Of a stretch of 47,435 nucleotides of DNA, positions 7,573-16,680 are shown piece after piece. The notes under the pieces are model-generated. The model searched no databases. It was not told the origin of the DNA and saw only the letters and a program-made list of their open reading frames with translations. The stretch is from Acidobacteriota bacterium. GTDB taxonomy: Bacteria > Acidobacteriota > Terriglobia > Terriglobales > SCQP01. A program made the translations under genes and the position numbers. The stretch is from NCBI GenBank assembly GCA_027314025.1, contig DAHVCP010000041.1, positions 1-47,435 of the forward strand, in the 5' to 3' direction. Each line of letters opens with the position of its first letter. Position 1 is the stretch's first letter.

Positions 7573-9804
7573 ATGATGATGCGTTTCGGCTTCAATCCGG
7601 AAAAGGCGCTGGCCACGGCCGACCGGCTGGTGCAGCAGGGCAAGTTTCCGCAGGCGATCGAACTTTACGAGAAGGTGCTGGAGCAGCAAGCCAGCAACCT
7701 GATTCTGCGCAACAACCTGGGCGATCTGTACGCCAAGGTGGGGCGCAACGAGGACGCGGTGAAGATGTTCACCGCGGTCGCCGACCAGCTGGAACAGCAG
7801 GGGCTGACGCCGCGGCTGGCGGCGGTGCTGAAGAAGATTCTGCGCTTCCAGCCGCAGGCGCCGGGCCTGGAGCAGCGGCTGGCGGAGTGCCTGATCGCGC
7901 AAGGCGTGCATACCGAGGCGCGCAGCCTGCTGCTGACGCTGGCGGAGCGGGCGGAGCAAGACGGCGATTGGCGGCAGGCGATCACCACGCTGGGACACAT
8001 CGCCAACATGGATGCCGACCAGCCGCGGCTGAAGGTGCGGCTGGCGCGGGCGCGGCTGCGGGCGGGGGACAAGGACCGGGCGCAGGCGGAGCTGCTGGCG
8101 GCGGCCAAGCTGCTGCTGGAAAAGAAGGACTGGGAAGGCCTGGATGGGGCGCTGCACGAGCTGGCGGAGCTGGATACCGAGGCGCCGGCGTATCGCCTGC
8201 TCCAGGCGCGCAGCTTGCTGGCGCAGGGACAGCCGGAGGAAGCGGCGGCGGCGCTGCCCAAGCCGGAGGAGTTGCCGCGGCTGGGTCCGGACGCGGCCGG
8301 CGTGTGGCGCATCGCCTGCGACTGCGGCGCCTACGACCAAGCGCTGCTGCTGGGGCGGGCGGGACTGAAAGGCGGCCATGCCATCGCTGGTGCGGTGGGG
8401 CAATGGTTCATCGAGCACAAACTGCTGGACCAGGCGCTGCTGTGGATTCGCGGCGATCCGGCGTTTTTCCGCCGCGGTGATTTGGAGCCGGTCTGGCTGG
8501 AGCTGTTGCAGGGAATGCAGGCGGCGGACCCGGAGTATTTGCCGGCGCTGGAGACTTGGCTGGAATTGGTGAGCGAAGACCGGCGCAGCCGGCGGGCGGT
8601 GCGGCTGCGGCTGGCGCCGACCTACGAGCGGGCGGGGGAATGGGCGAAGGCGGCGGAGTGCTACGGCGCCTTGCTGGACGAGGAGCCGGGGCATTCCGAT
8701 CACGCCCGGGCGCTGCATCGCGCCAGGGTGGAGCTGGGCGAGGTGAGCGGCGAATTGCCGCCGGAGCTAGCGGCGCCAATGGCGGCGGACGAGCGCGAGC
8801 CGGCGGCGGCGGAGCCTGGGAAAACCACCTCGGGCGGAAGATCGGCAGGGCTGGCCGAGTTCGCGATCGGGCCGGTGGCGGCGGCGCCGGAACCCGGGGC
8901 CTGGGAGGCAGAGCCGGCGGCGCCCGTGGCCGCGGCGGGAACGCCCGCGCCGATGGCCGTGCCGGCGGAGGCCAAGGAACGCTCGGTGGAGATTGACCTG
9001 AGCGGCGAATGGCAGGCCGCCCAGCCGGAGGGCGCCGAGGACGGGGATGAGCGGGCGCGCGAGATCGCCTTCTACATCACCAACGGCATGCACGACGAAG
9101 CGGCACGGGCGCTGGCCAAGGAGCGCCACCGCCGTCCCCACGATGCCGGGCTGAAACAACTGGCGGCGCAATTGGCGGCGGCGCAAGCCGGCGGAGCGAG
9201 CGCCGCGGCGGCAGGAGGCGGCGCGGCGGCGGCGGGAGCGAATGGCGCGGCCGGCTTCGATCCGCTGGCCAACTTGCTGGCGCCGCAAGCCCAGGCGGCG
9301 GGGGCGGCGGCGGGGAAGGGCAACCAGGCGCCGGCCGCTGGGTCGGGCGGGGGCTTGCTGGACGACGTGTTCCAGGAGTTCCGCAGCGCGGTCGAGGAGG
9401 GAGAGACCCACGATCAGACCGACCCCGAGGCGCGCTACAACCTAGGCGTGGCCTATCGGGAGATGGGCCTGCTGGAGGAAGCGGTGGCGGAACTGCAAAA
9501 AGCCTATGCCGGCTGGCAGTCGCGGGGCGGGCCGCCACAGCGGCTGCTGAGCTGCGGCGCGACCATAGCGCTGTGCTTCCAGGCCAGCGGGATGCCGGAG
9601 TTGGCGCTGCAATGGTATGAATCCATCCTGACGCAGCCGGGGCTGTCGTCCCGCGAGGCGCTGGGCCCGCGCTTCGAGGCGGCGAAGCTGCTGGAGGAGA
9701 TGGGCCGCAAGGAACCGGCGCTGGGTTATTACCGCCAAGTCTACGCCGCGGATGTGGACTACCAAGACGTGGCGGAGTGCGTGAAGCGCCTCAGCCGGGC
9801 CTAG
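7573..9804 (+). CDS. Large tetratricopeptide-repeat protein
   Basis: A 743-residue cytoplasmic-looking protein of unknown specific role. TPR units dominate residues about 1-270 (starting KALATADRLVQQGKFPQAIELYEKV is cut by GNPE-like linkers) and return at about 600-740 (YNLGVAYREMGLLEEAVAEL, then LALQWYESIL). The middle (about 400-600) is Ala/Gly/Pro-rich low-complexity linker. There is no signal peptide or membrane segment. TPR proteins of this design usually act as scaffolds, and similar ones are common in Acidobacteriota. It follows the ABC operon by about 150 bases in the same direction, but has its own leader. Confidence 0.8.
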   Translation: MMMRFGFNPEKALATADRLVQQGKFPQAIELYEKVLEQQASNLILRNNLGDLYAKVGRNEDAVKMFTAVADQLEQQGLTPRLAAVLKKILRFQPQAPGLEQRLAECLIAQGVHTEARSLLLTLAERAEQDGDWRQAITTLGHIANMDADQPRLKVRLARARLRAGDKDRAQAELLAAAKLLLEKKDWEGLDGALHELAELDTEAPAYRLLQARSLLAQGQPEEAAAALPKPEELPRLGPDAAGVWRIACDCGAYDQALLLGRAGLKGGHAIAGAVGQWFIEHKLLDQALLWIRGDPAFFRRGDLEPVWLELLQGMQAADPEYLPALETWLELVSEDRRSRRAVRLRLAPTYERAGEWAKAAECYGALLDEEPGHSDHARALHRARVELGEVSGELPPELAAPMAADEREPAAAEPGKTTSGGRSAGLAEFAIGPVAAAPEPGAWEAEPAAPVAAAGTPAPMAVPAEAKERSVEIDLSGEWQAAQPEGAEDGDERAREIAFYITNGMHDEAARALAKERHRRPHDAGLKQLAAQLAAAQAGGASAAAAGGGAAAAGANGAAGFDPLANLLAPQAQAAGAAAGKGNQAPAAGSGGGLLDDVFQEFRSAVEEGETHDQTDPEARYNLGVAYREMGLLEEAVAELQKAYAGWQSRGGPPQRLLSCGATIALCFQASGMPELALQWYESILTQPGLSSREALGPRFEAAKLLEEMGRKEPALGYYRQVYAADVDYQDVAECVKRLSRA

Positions 9805-10272
9805 GCCGCCGGCGGGCGCCGACGCGGCGCCATGAGCCGCCCTCCCGTGACCGCATCGCGTGCCGCGGCATCCGATCAATGGATGCCCGCGGCAGGGCCG
9901 CTTCCGCGGCGCCGCGCGTGGCGCGCCGGCGAGCGCGTTGCGTGTCCTCCCGCCACGGCGCGAACCGCGGCGATGGCGGACGCGATGGGGGACGGAAGCC
10001 GCCTTCGGCCTTCATTCCGCGTGCATCGCACGGGCCGCCCAGCTTCGTCGGGGCCCTCATGGTCCGTCCGAACATCGCCCCCGCCGCGTCTCGCGTTGCG
10101 CGCCCGAAGCGCGGAACGATTTACCGCGAACCCAGGACTTGAACCGTTCGGCGCCGCTGCCCAGGAGACAACCGCCAGGCGCAATCGCCGGCACAACCGA
10201 TCCGCCGCAGGCAGGGCGGCAACCGGTTTCCGAGCACCAGCTCAGCTAGCAGGAGGGATGGAAATACCCGGC
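9805..10272. other. Intergenic region between convergent genes
   Basis: This 468-base stretch lies between the ends of the TPR gene and the arylsulfotransferase-like gene. The open frames in it are low-complexity and resemble nothing. Its one clear element is an imperfect hairpin, TGCCGCGGCATCC at 9861-9873 against 9881-9894 with a 7-base loop and one bulged C. It lies about 57 bases after the TPR stop and may end transcription or stabilise the 3' end, but has no T-run. Confidence 0.5.
9861..9894. terminator. Strong hairpin after the TPR gene
   Basis: Stem of 13 bp with one bulge and loop GATCAAT. As no T-tract follows on either strand it is not a standard intrinsic terminator; a Rho-assisted or 3'-protective role is a guess. 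Confidence 0.35.
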
Positions 10273-12099
10273 TCACGGGGCGGGGTTCCAGGTGATGCCT
10301 TTGTAAAGGCTGCCGATGCGGTAGGCGCGATAGGCGTAGGTCTGGTCATTCGGCACGTTATCTATCGTCATACTCCAGACAACCTGGGGCGTGGCGGTAT
10401 CGGTGACTTCCATGATCTCTGAGCCCTCTGGCAGGCCGGTGGTGATGTCAAATTCCATGTCGCCGTTGGTAGGCTGTTCGGCGTTGCCGCCCCAAAAACA
10501 AAACGGCCCCGGGGTGTACTGGAAGATTTCCTGCGCGGTGCGCGCATCTTGATTGATCTGATACACCACCGCCCGGCTGTAGCAGGACGGCGCGCCGGGG
10601 GTGCCGCACATTTCGCCGCTGCTGTTCATCACTCGCGAGTTCCCGTCGTCCCAAACCGCGAGCGTCATCTGGTGCCCGTTGTCAGCCAAAATCGTCGGCT
10701 TGTGCTGGCCATAGAACCACTGACTGGGATCGTTGGGCGTGAGCGTGAAGTCACCTTGATAGCCCAGCTTCCAGAGCACATTGCCGGTTCCGCCGCCGTC
10801 GGCGTAATCAATCTTGACGATCCAGCTCTGATGCCGCATGGAAAACAGCAGATCATGATCCGCGGTGTAGAGGATCGCATTGCCGTGGATCCAGTCCGGC
10901 CACGCCCCCGCCATCTGGATGCGGTTGACATCGAGATGATTGAAGGGATTCCACGTCCAATCCGGCACCCAGTTGCGGTTCAGGTCAATCAGGGCCGAGC
11001 CTTCCACTCTTACGCTTTGCCCCATGCAGCAGGTCAGGTTGGTGTAGGTCTTGTAGATGTCGCCGATGAGGACGATGTGGCCGGTGGGCAGCGGCAGAAT
11101 GTCGTGGCTGAGAAAAGCAACCTGGAAGCCCGCGCCCTCGGATTGGAGGTCGGAGTTGAGCTGGGTCAGCGTGAGTTGCCGCAGTGTATCGCCCGCCAAA
11201 TCTATCTCTCGTACCAGACTGGAGTCGAGCTGATTGGTTTCTTCGAACACAAGATTGCCGTCGGCAAGACGCTTCATGCCCTGAATGTTGCCGGCAAAGT
11301 CCGGGTCGGCGTAATACCACACCACGTTCCCCTGGGTGTCCGCCACGACATCCGGCGCAATCGGGGACGCCAGCGGGATTAGGTCAGTCTGTATTAAGCC
11401 GCCTGCCGGCGAGCCGCTGGCCGGGGAAGGCGCCAGCGCCGGGACAATGCCCGCCGGGATTGTCCCGGTGGCAAACGTGTGGTCGAGGTCGTATACGGTG
11501 GCGCCGTCGGGCAGGGCGATGACCGCCCGCATGTGGTATTCGGTGTTGGCCTGCATGCCCGCCACCAGCAAGTTCAGCCGGCCGCCGCCGGCGGGAATCG
11601 CCTGCGCCAGGGTCGGCCAGGGATAGTCGCCGGCCGACGGGCCGAACTCCACGCTGACATGCGCGCCGATGGGGGCGCCGAATGCATAATCGGCGACCAG
11701 CGGGTTGTTGGTCGGTGAGACCACGCCGCTGGGCACCACATAGAGCGTGGCCGATGGGCTTGCCCCGCTGACCGTCACCGCGAGCTGGCCGCGCCGCGCG
11801 ATCGCGCCGGCGGGCACCATGGCTTGCAGGCTGCCGTTGCCTTGCAACTGCGTGCTGAGGTTTTGGCCCGCGATCGCCACCACCGATTGGCTGGAGAATC
11901 CGCTGCCGCTGACCGTAAGGGTAAAGCCGGGACCGCCTTCAATGGCCAAATTTGGGGCGATGGCGGCAACGGTCGGGCCGCTAGCGTCCGCGGACAACTG
12001 CGTGGCCGCCGCGCTGCGCGAGGCTCCGCCGCAGCCGGCCAGTAGCCCGGCAGAAAGAAAGGCCGCCATCACGGCGGCGACGATTTTTAGGCGCGCCAT
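10273..12099 (-). CDS. Arylsulfotransferase (ASST)-like lipoprotein with IPT/TIG domain
   Basis: A 608-residue exported lipoprotein. The N-terminus is a signal peptide ending in the lipobox LLAGC (Cys23). Residues about 40-115 look like an IPT/TIG immunoglobulin-like fold (VAAIAPNLAIEGGPGFTLTVSGSGF). From about 200 on, the repeat pattern DVVADTQGNVVWYYADP, MKRLADGNLVFEE, SHDILPLPTGHIVLIGD and IHGNAILYTADHDLLFSMR matches the beta-propeller of aryl-sulfate sulfotransferases, which move sulfate between phenols. The catalytic His is probably in the HDILPLPTGH segment, by family analogy. Start is supported by AGGAA upstream. Substrate unknown; the protein could be a non-sulfotransferase propeller homologue. 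Confidence 0.8.
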   Translation of the reverse strand: MARLKIVAAVMAAFLSAGLLAGCGGASRSAAATQLSADASGPTVAAIAPNLAIEGGPGFTLTVSGSGFSSQSVVAIAGQNLSTQLQGNGSLQAMVPAGAIARRGQLAVTVSGASPSATLYVVPSGVVSPTNNPLVADYAFGAPIGAHVSVEFGPSAGDYPWPTLAQAIPAGGGRLNLLVAGMQANTEYHMRAVIALPDGATVYDLDHTFATGTIPAGIVPALAPSPASGSPAGGLIQTDLIPLASPIAPDVVADTQGNVVWYYADPDFAGNIQGMKRLADGNLVFEETNQLDSSLVREIDLAGDTLRQLTLTQLNSDLQSEGAGFQVAFLSHDILPLPTGHIVLIGDIYKTYTNLTCCMGQSVRVEGSALIDLNRNWVPDWTWNPFNHLDVNRIQMAGAWPDWIHGNAILYTADHDLLFSMRHQSWIVKIDYADGGGTGNVLWKLGYQGDFTLTPNDPSQWFYGQHKPTILADNGHQMTLAVWDDGNSRVMNSSGEMCGTPGAPSCYSRAVVYQINQDARTAQEIFQYTPGPFCFWGGNAEQPTNGDMEFDITTGLPEGSEIMEVTDTATPQVVWSMTIDNVPNDQTYAYRAYRIGSLYKGITWNPAP

Positions 12100-12320
12100 G
12101 CGTTCCTAGGCACTCACTGTTAGCCAGCATTATGGTCATTCCGGCAGGAAAGTTCCACCCATTTGTGGGCCGCCCGCGCCGCGTGCCTGCGGGCCTGGCG
12201 GCGAATGTTCCGGCCTTGCACCCTCGCGCCCCGGCGGCGCTGAACTCCACGCTCGAGTTCCCGCCAGCGAATCCCGTCGGCCCGCCCGCCCTGGCGCTGC
12301 GGCCGTTGTAGAGTCGAAAG

Positions 12321-13145
12321 ATGGCACAGGAACAGATTATTGGCCCGATCGCCGTGCTCGGCTGCGGCAAGATCGGCGAGGCGCTGGTACGGGGGATGTT
12401 GGAGTCGGGCTTCGCGGCGCCGGCGCAAATTCGCGCCTCCGCCCGCCGGCCGGAGCGCGCAACGTACCTGGAAACCACCTTCGGCATTCATGCCGGCACC
12501 GGCAATGCCGCCATTGCCGGCGGCGCCGCCGTCGTCGTCCTGGCGCTCAAGCCGAATTTGGTTCTGCCCGTGCTGGAAGAGATTCGCCCGGCGCTGGCGC
12601 CGGGAGCGGTCGTCATTTCGCTGGCGGCGGCGATCTCCCTGGCGCAGATGGAACAGGCCGCCGGCGGCGCAACGGCGGTCATCCGCGCCATGCCCAACAC
12701 TCCCGCCCTGATCCGTCATGGCATGACCGCTTTGGCGCGGGGACGGCACGTCAGTGAGACCCAAATGACCGCCGCCGCCGGACTTTTCGCCTCCGTCGGC
12801 CGCGTCGTTACCGTCGAGGAAAAGCATCTCGACGCCGTCACCGGCCTCAGCGCCAGCGGTCCGGCCTTTGTCTACATGGTGGTGGAATCCATGGCCGAGG
12901 GCGGCGTCCGCGCCGGCCTGCCGCGGGATCTGGCCCTGGAACTCGCCGCCCAGACCATCGTCGGCGCCGGCGCCATGGTGCTCACCACCGGCGAGCATCC
13001 CGCCAAGCTCAAGGACAATGTCACCACTCCCGCCGGCTGCACCGTGGATGGCCTCTTGGAGCTGGAGGCCGGCGGCCTGCGCGTGGCCCTCATCAAGGCC
13101 GTCAGCCGCGCCGCCAAACGCGCGGGAGAATTGGGCAACAAATAG
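12321..13145 (+). CDS. proC: Pyrroline-5-carboxylate reductase
   Basis: Makes proline from pyrroline-5-carboxylate using NAD(P)H, the final step of proline synthesis. The 274-residue protein opens with the Rossmann loop VLGCGKIGEALVRG; later motifs are VVLALKPN, RAMPNTPALIRHGMTAL and the C-terminal signature near VTTPAGCTVDGLLELEAGGLR, cut here into KDNVTTPAGCT and GLRVALIKAV. The ATG lies six bases after a TAGAGT hexamer (12309-12314), with no ribosome-binding site, suggesting a leaderless mRNA. It is transcribed away from the lipoprotein gene. Confidence 0.95.
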   Translation: MAQEQIIGPIAVLGCGKIGEALVRGMLESGFAAPAQIRASARRPERATYLETTFGIHAGTGNAAIAGGAAVVVLALKPNLVLPVLEEIRPALAPGAVVISLAAAISLAQMEQAAGGATAVIRAMPNTPALIRHGMTALARGRHVSETQMTAAAGLFASVGRVVTVEEKHLDAVTGLSASGPAFVYMVVESMAEGGVRAGLPRDLALELAAQTIVGAGAMVLTTGEHPAKLKDNVTTPAGCTVDGLLELEAGGLRVALIKAVSRAAKRAGELGNK

Positions 13146-13206
13146 CCGCCCCTGCTAGCTTCCGCTACACTGGTGGCAATTCGCCTGGGGGGAGCCGGGC
13201 TGGCCC

Positions 13207-13932
13207 ATGACGTTTCAAGAAACACCAACCATAGCTCCGTGCGCCTCGCGGCGCCAGCCGTGGCTGCGCCTCGCCACCGCCCTTTTGCTGGCCACGGCCG
13301 GGACCGCGACCGCCCGGGCGGCGAAGCCGCAACTGCGCCGCATCGGCAACATCGCCTATGAAGCCGTGGTCCGCCAAATGCCGGCGCCCAATCCCGCGCC
13401 GCCGGTCGCCAAGATCAACTTCCGCGACTTCACCTATCAGCTATTTCCCACCCAGGACACGCCCGACCCCAGCCACGCGGGCGTTCCACCCGCCGCCAAA
13501 GCCGGCCAACCGCTCACCTTACCCGTCCGCCACGGCCGCTTCGACGACCCGGAAAACACCAGCGCCCCGGTCGAGTTCGACATCATTCGCGTCAACCTTG
13601 CTGTCCTGCCCCACGCGCCGGATCACCACCAGATGGTCGTCTTCGGCATCCTCTACGCCGGCCAGGACCATCCCGTTTGCACCGGGGTGGTGCAGACCTT
13701 TGAAACCTATCATCACCGCCTCTGGCTGATGGATCAGTTCACCTACAGCTGCCAAGGCGGCATGAACGCCCGCTACCTGCCCCACCAGCGGCAGTTGCGC
13801 ATCCGCTCCTCCGTCGCCGCGCCCGGCGATCCCCCGTGCTGCCCCAGCTTGCAGGATGCGGTCAATTTCAAGATGGACGGCCGCCGCGTCGCGGCCAGCG
13901 GCATCAACCTGGCCCCCGGCACCGCCTACTGA
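13207..13932 (+). CDS. Exported protein of unknown function
   Basis: A 241-residue protein with no family I recognise. A cytoplasmic N-terminus of about 18 residues is followed by a hydrophobic segment (LRLATALLLATAGTATARA, about 20-39) that reads as a signal peptide with cleavage after ARA. The mature part is beta-rich and carries several Cys residues (VCTGVV, YSCQGG and the unusual PPCCPS), which would suit disulfides in the periplasm. The sequence is composed normally for the genome and is spaced like a real gene (about 60 bases after proC). Gene reality is likely; function cannot be inferred. Confidence 0.65.
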   Translation: MTFQETPTIAPCASRRQPWLRLATALLLATAGTATARAAKPQLRRIGNIAYEAVVRQMPAPNPAPPVAKINFRDFTYQLFPTQDTPDPSHAGVPPAAKAGQPLTLPVRHGRFDDPENTSAPVEFDIIRVNLAVLPHAPDHHQMVVFGILYAGQDHPVCTGVVQTFETYHHRLWLMDQFTYSCQGGMNARYLPHQRQLRIRSSVAAPGDPPCCPSLQDAVNFKMDGRRVAASGINLAPGTAY

Positions 13933-13953
13933 GCCCGCTGCGCGGGCGGCGGA

Positions 13954-14187
13954 CTAGAATTCCGGCGGCGCGCCGAGATGAACGTGGCGGACGGCATTAT
14001 TGCCAAGCGAGTACGGGCCGCCGGCGAGCGTGACGGACTGGCCAACCGAGGCGAACCAAGGTTCCACGCCGGCGTTCCCGACGCCGCTCAGCCGCCCAAT
14101 CTTGGCTGCTCCGGCAACGACGCTACGCGCGGCAAGGCGGAGCGGCCCCTGCGCCGGCGGCACGCTCTCGGCTGCGTGGAGGAACAC
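13954..14187 (-). CDS. Small hypothetical ORF downstream of hemG
   Basis: A 77-codon frame with a GTG start four bases after the hemG stop. No family, signal peptide or membrane segment is seen. The C-terminal half (VEPWFASVGQSVTLAGGPY) looks more protein-like than random GC-rich frames do, so it may be a small gene or the tail of a lost one. Treat as doubtful. Confidence 0.2.
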   Translation of the reverse strand: MFLHAAESVPPAQGPLRLAARSVVAGAAKIGRLSGVGNAGVEPWFASVGQSVTLAGGPYSLGNNAVRHVHLGAPPEF

Positions 14188-14191
14188 GCGG

Positions 14192-15583
14192 CTAGGGGGC
14201 GCCGGTCACCAACTGGGCCGCCGCCTGACCGCTGGCGATGGCATCGGGCACGCCGATACCGCGGTACGCGGCGCCGGCGAGCGCCAGGCCGGGATGCCGG
14301 GCCTGCCGGGCCGCAATGCGCGCCAACCGCTCCGCATGGCCCACCGTGTATTGCGGCATCGCCTGCGGCCAGCGATGGATGTGAACCCAATCCGGCGCGG
14401 CGCCCACCGCAAGGATGCCGCTCGCCTCCTCCCTAGCCAGCATTGCCAGCTCCGGGTCGGACAAGGCCATCACCTCGGGATCCAAGGCGCCACCGTAGAA
14501 AAATCGCAACAACGCGCCACCTGGCGGCGCGCGATGCGGGAATTTCTGATGGACGAAGGTTGCCGCCAGCAGCCGCCGCCCCTCGCGCCGTGGCGCCAAA
14601 AAGCCGAATCCCGAGGGCAAGGCGGGCGCGCTGGAATAGGCCAAATGCACCGTCGCCGCGGAAGCGTAGGGAATCGCGCCCAAGGCCGCCGCCAACTCGC
14701 CATCCAGTTCGCGCAGCAACGCCGCGCCCACCCGCGCCGGCGCGGCGAAGATCACCGCCGCCGCGGCCGCCTGAACGCCGTCGGAAAGCTGCAGTTCATA
14801 GCCCCCGCCGGGCAGCGGCCGCACCGCCGTCACCGCCGCGCCGCAGCGCAGCCGCTCCGCTCCGAGCGCTGCCGCCAGCGCTCGCGGCAAGCTCTCCATG
14901 CCGTCCTGCAAGGTGACAAAGAGCGGTTGCGGCGTCTGGCCGCCATTGCGGCTGCGGCGCGCCTGCCGCCAAAGCGCGCGCCCGATGCTGCCCTTGGCCG
15001 CCAATTCCGCGAAGCGTGGCAGCGTGGCGGCGAAGCTCAGGGCTTCCGGATCGCCTCCGTAGACCCCGGCCAGCAGCGGTGTAACCAGCGTGTCCAGAAC
15101 CTCCGGGCCGAAGCGGGCCCGCACCGAATCGGCCACGGAGGCGTCCCCCGGCGCGACCGCCGCCGGCGCGGCGAATTCCCGCGCCAATCGCAGCTTGGCC
15201 GGCCAGGACAGCAGCCGCGTGCGCAGCACTGGACCCGCCCGCGCCGCCGCTAAAAATTGCCAGCCCTCGGGCAGCGGCTCGAGCCGCCGGCGGTGGAGAA
15301 TCCAACTCCGCGGCTGGGCCGCCGCGCACCCGACCAAGGCGTCCCCCAGGCCCACCTCCCGGCACAACTCGGTAGCCGAGAACTTCGCGGTCAAGAATGA
15401 GTCCGGCCCACCCTCGAAGCGAAAGCCTTCCCGCGCTTCGGATTGAATGACGCCGCCGGGACGCGGGGCGGCCTCGAAGACCCGCAGGTTTTCGACGCCC
15501 CGCCGCAGCAACTCCCATGCGGCGGCCAAGCCGGCAATGCCGGCGCCGATCACGGCCACCTGCATATCGTTGCGGTTACTCAC
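14192..15583 (-). CDS. hemG: Protoporphyrinogen oxidase (HemY-type)
   Basis: Oxidises protoporphyrinogen IX (or coproporphyrinogen III in the coproporphyrin-dependent branch) in haem synthesis, using FAD and oxygen. The 463-residue protein begins with the FAD-binding loop VIGAGIAGLAAAWELLRRG, then EAAPRPGGVIQSE and FEGGPDSFL, typical of the flavin-dependent HemY type and not of the flavodoxin-like HemG. The C-terminus has the second dinucleotide motif LALAGAAYRGIGVPDAIASG. It overlaps hemE by ATGA. Which branch it serves cannot be decided here because ferrochelatase is not in the window. Confidence 0.92.
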   Translation of the reverse strand: MSNRNDMQVAVIGAGIAGLAAAWELLRRGVENLRVFEAAPRPGGVIQSEAREGFRFEGGPDSFLTAKFSATELCREVGLGDALVGCAAAQPRSWILHRRRLEPLPEGWQFLAAARAGPVLRTRLLSWPAKLRLAREFAAPAAVAPGDASVADSVRARFGPEVLDTLVTPLLAGVYGGDPEALSFAATLPRFAELAAKGSIGRALWRQARRSRNGGQTPQPLFVTLQDGMESLPRALAAALGAERLRCGAAVTAVRPLPGGGYELQLSDGVQAAAAAVIFAAPARVGAALLRELDGELAAALGAIPYASAATVHLAYSSAPALPSGFGFLAPRREGRRLLAATFVHQKFPHRAPPGGALLRFFYGGALDPEVMALSDPELAMLAREEASGILAVGAAPDWVHIHRWPQAMPQYTVGHAERLARIAARQARHPGLALAGAAYRGIGVPDAIASGQAAAQLVTGAP

Positions 15584-16653
15584 TGGCCCTCGGCGCTGTC
15601 GCGGCGCGGCGGCGCGGCCGCGGCATCCTGAACCATCGCCACCACGGCGCGCACGTTCTCGACCGGCGTCTCCGGCAAAATGCCATGGCCCAAGTTAAAA
15701 ATGTAGCCCGGCGGATCGCCCGCGGCCGCCAAGACGCGCTGCACCGCGCGGCGCAATTCGGCCGGCGGCGCCAGCAGCGCAGCGGGATCCAAATTGCCCT
15801 GCACGGCCACGCCATCGCCCAGCCGCTCCCTGGCGGCCGCCAAATCCACCCGCCAATCCACGCTGATCACGCTGGCTCCGGTTTCCCGCAGCGTCTCCAG
15901 ATATCCCGCCGTTCCGGTGGAGAAATAAATCACCGGCGTGCCGAGCCCTTCGATCGCCGCGACGATCAGCCGCACATAGGGGAGGACGAACTTCCGGTAG
16001 TCGGCTTCGCTCAGCGCCCCCGCCCAACTGTCGAACAATTGCACCGCCGCCGCTCCGGCGGCGACTTGGTCGGCGAGGAAAGCGGTGAGCAAGGGGCACA
16101 GCTTCTCCATCAAATGCGCCCACGCCGCGGGATGCTCCCAGAGCAGCCGTTTCGTGGCCACGAAGGTACGGCTCGCCCCGCCCTCGACGAGATAGCTGGC
16201 GAGCGTAAATGGCGCGCCGGCAAAGCCGATCACCGGAATCCGGCCGGCAAAATGCGCCCGGGTGCGGCGGATCGCTTCCGACACATACCCCAGCGCCTCC
16301 GCCTCCGGCGCCGGCAAGGCAGCGATGGCCGCCGCCGGGTCGGCGGCGTCGCGCAGCGCCGGGGTAATCACCGGGCCCTCGCCCGCGGCGTACCGCAGCT
16401 TCAACCCCAATGGTTCCGCGGGCAGCAGCAGGTCGGCGAAAATAATGGCCGCATCCACCCCCAGCCGCTCCACCGCCGTCACCGTCACTTCCGTGGCCAG
16501 GTCCGGCCGCTGGCACAACTCCAGCAGGGAAAACCGCTCCCGCAGGCGGCGATACTCCGCCATGTACCGTCCGGCTTGGCGCATGAACCAGACCGGCGGC
16601 CGGTCCACCGCCTGGCGGCGGCAGGCGCGCAGAAATCGCTCGCGGGAATCCAT
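15580..16653 (-). CDS. hemE: Uroporphyrinogen decarboxylase
   Basis: Removes four carboxyl groups from uroporphyrinogen III to give coproporphyrinogen III in haem synthesis. Of 357 residues, the N-terminal PPVWFMRQAGRYMAEYR is the substrate-binding signature, with the conserved Arg residues; later come IFADLLLPAEPLG (Asp of the active site), GFAGAPFTLASYLVEGG and VQGNLDPAALLA. The ATG lies six bases after TAGGCT (complement of 16660-16665), compatible with leaderless initiation, though the gene also follows the decarboxylase stop by only 27 bases and may be cotranscribed with it. Confidence 0.95.
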   Translation of the reverse strand: MDSRERFLRACRRQAVDRPPVWFMRQAGRYMAEYRRLRERFSLLELCQRPDLATEVTVTAVERLGVDAAIIFADLLLPAEPLGLKLRYAAGEGPVITPALRDAADPAAAIAALPAPEAEALGYVSEAIRRTRAHFAGRIPVIGFAGAPFTLASYLVEGGASRTFVATKRLLWEHPAAWAHLMEKLCPLLTAFLADQVAAGAAAVQLFDSWAGALSEADYRKFVLPYVRLIVAAIEGLGTPVIYFSTGTAGYLETLRETGASVISVDWRVDLAAARERLGDGVAVQGNLDPAALLAPPAELRRAVQRVLAAAGDPPGYIFNLGHGILPETPVENVRAVVAMVQDAAAAPPRRDSAEGQ

Positions 16654-16680
16654 GGTCTTAGCCTATCCCGAACGCCCCGG

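Noticed and set aside
10120-10145. tRNA-like T-arm sequence (complement GGTTCAAGTCC)
   Set aside because: The arm has a C-T mismatch and no acceptor or anticodon stem can be formed around it.
9832-10422. Plus-strand frames in the gap after the TPR gene
   Set aside because: Low-complexity Arg/Pro/Ala products in several overlapping frames, with no ribosome-binding site and no similarity.
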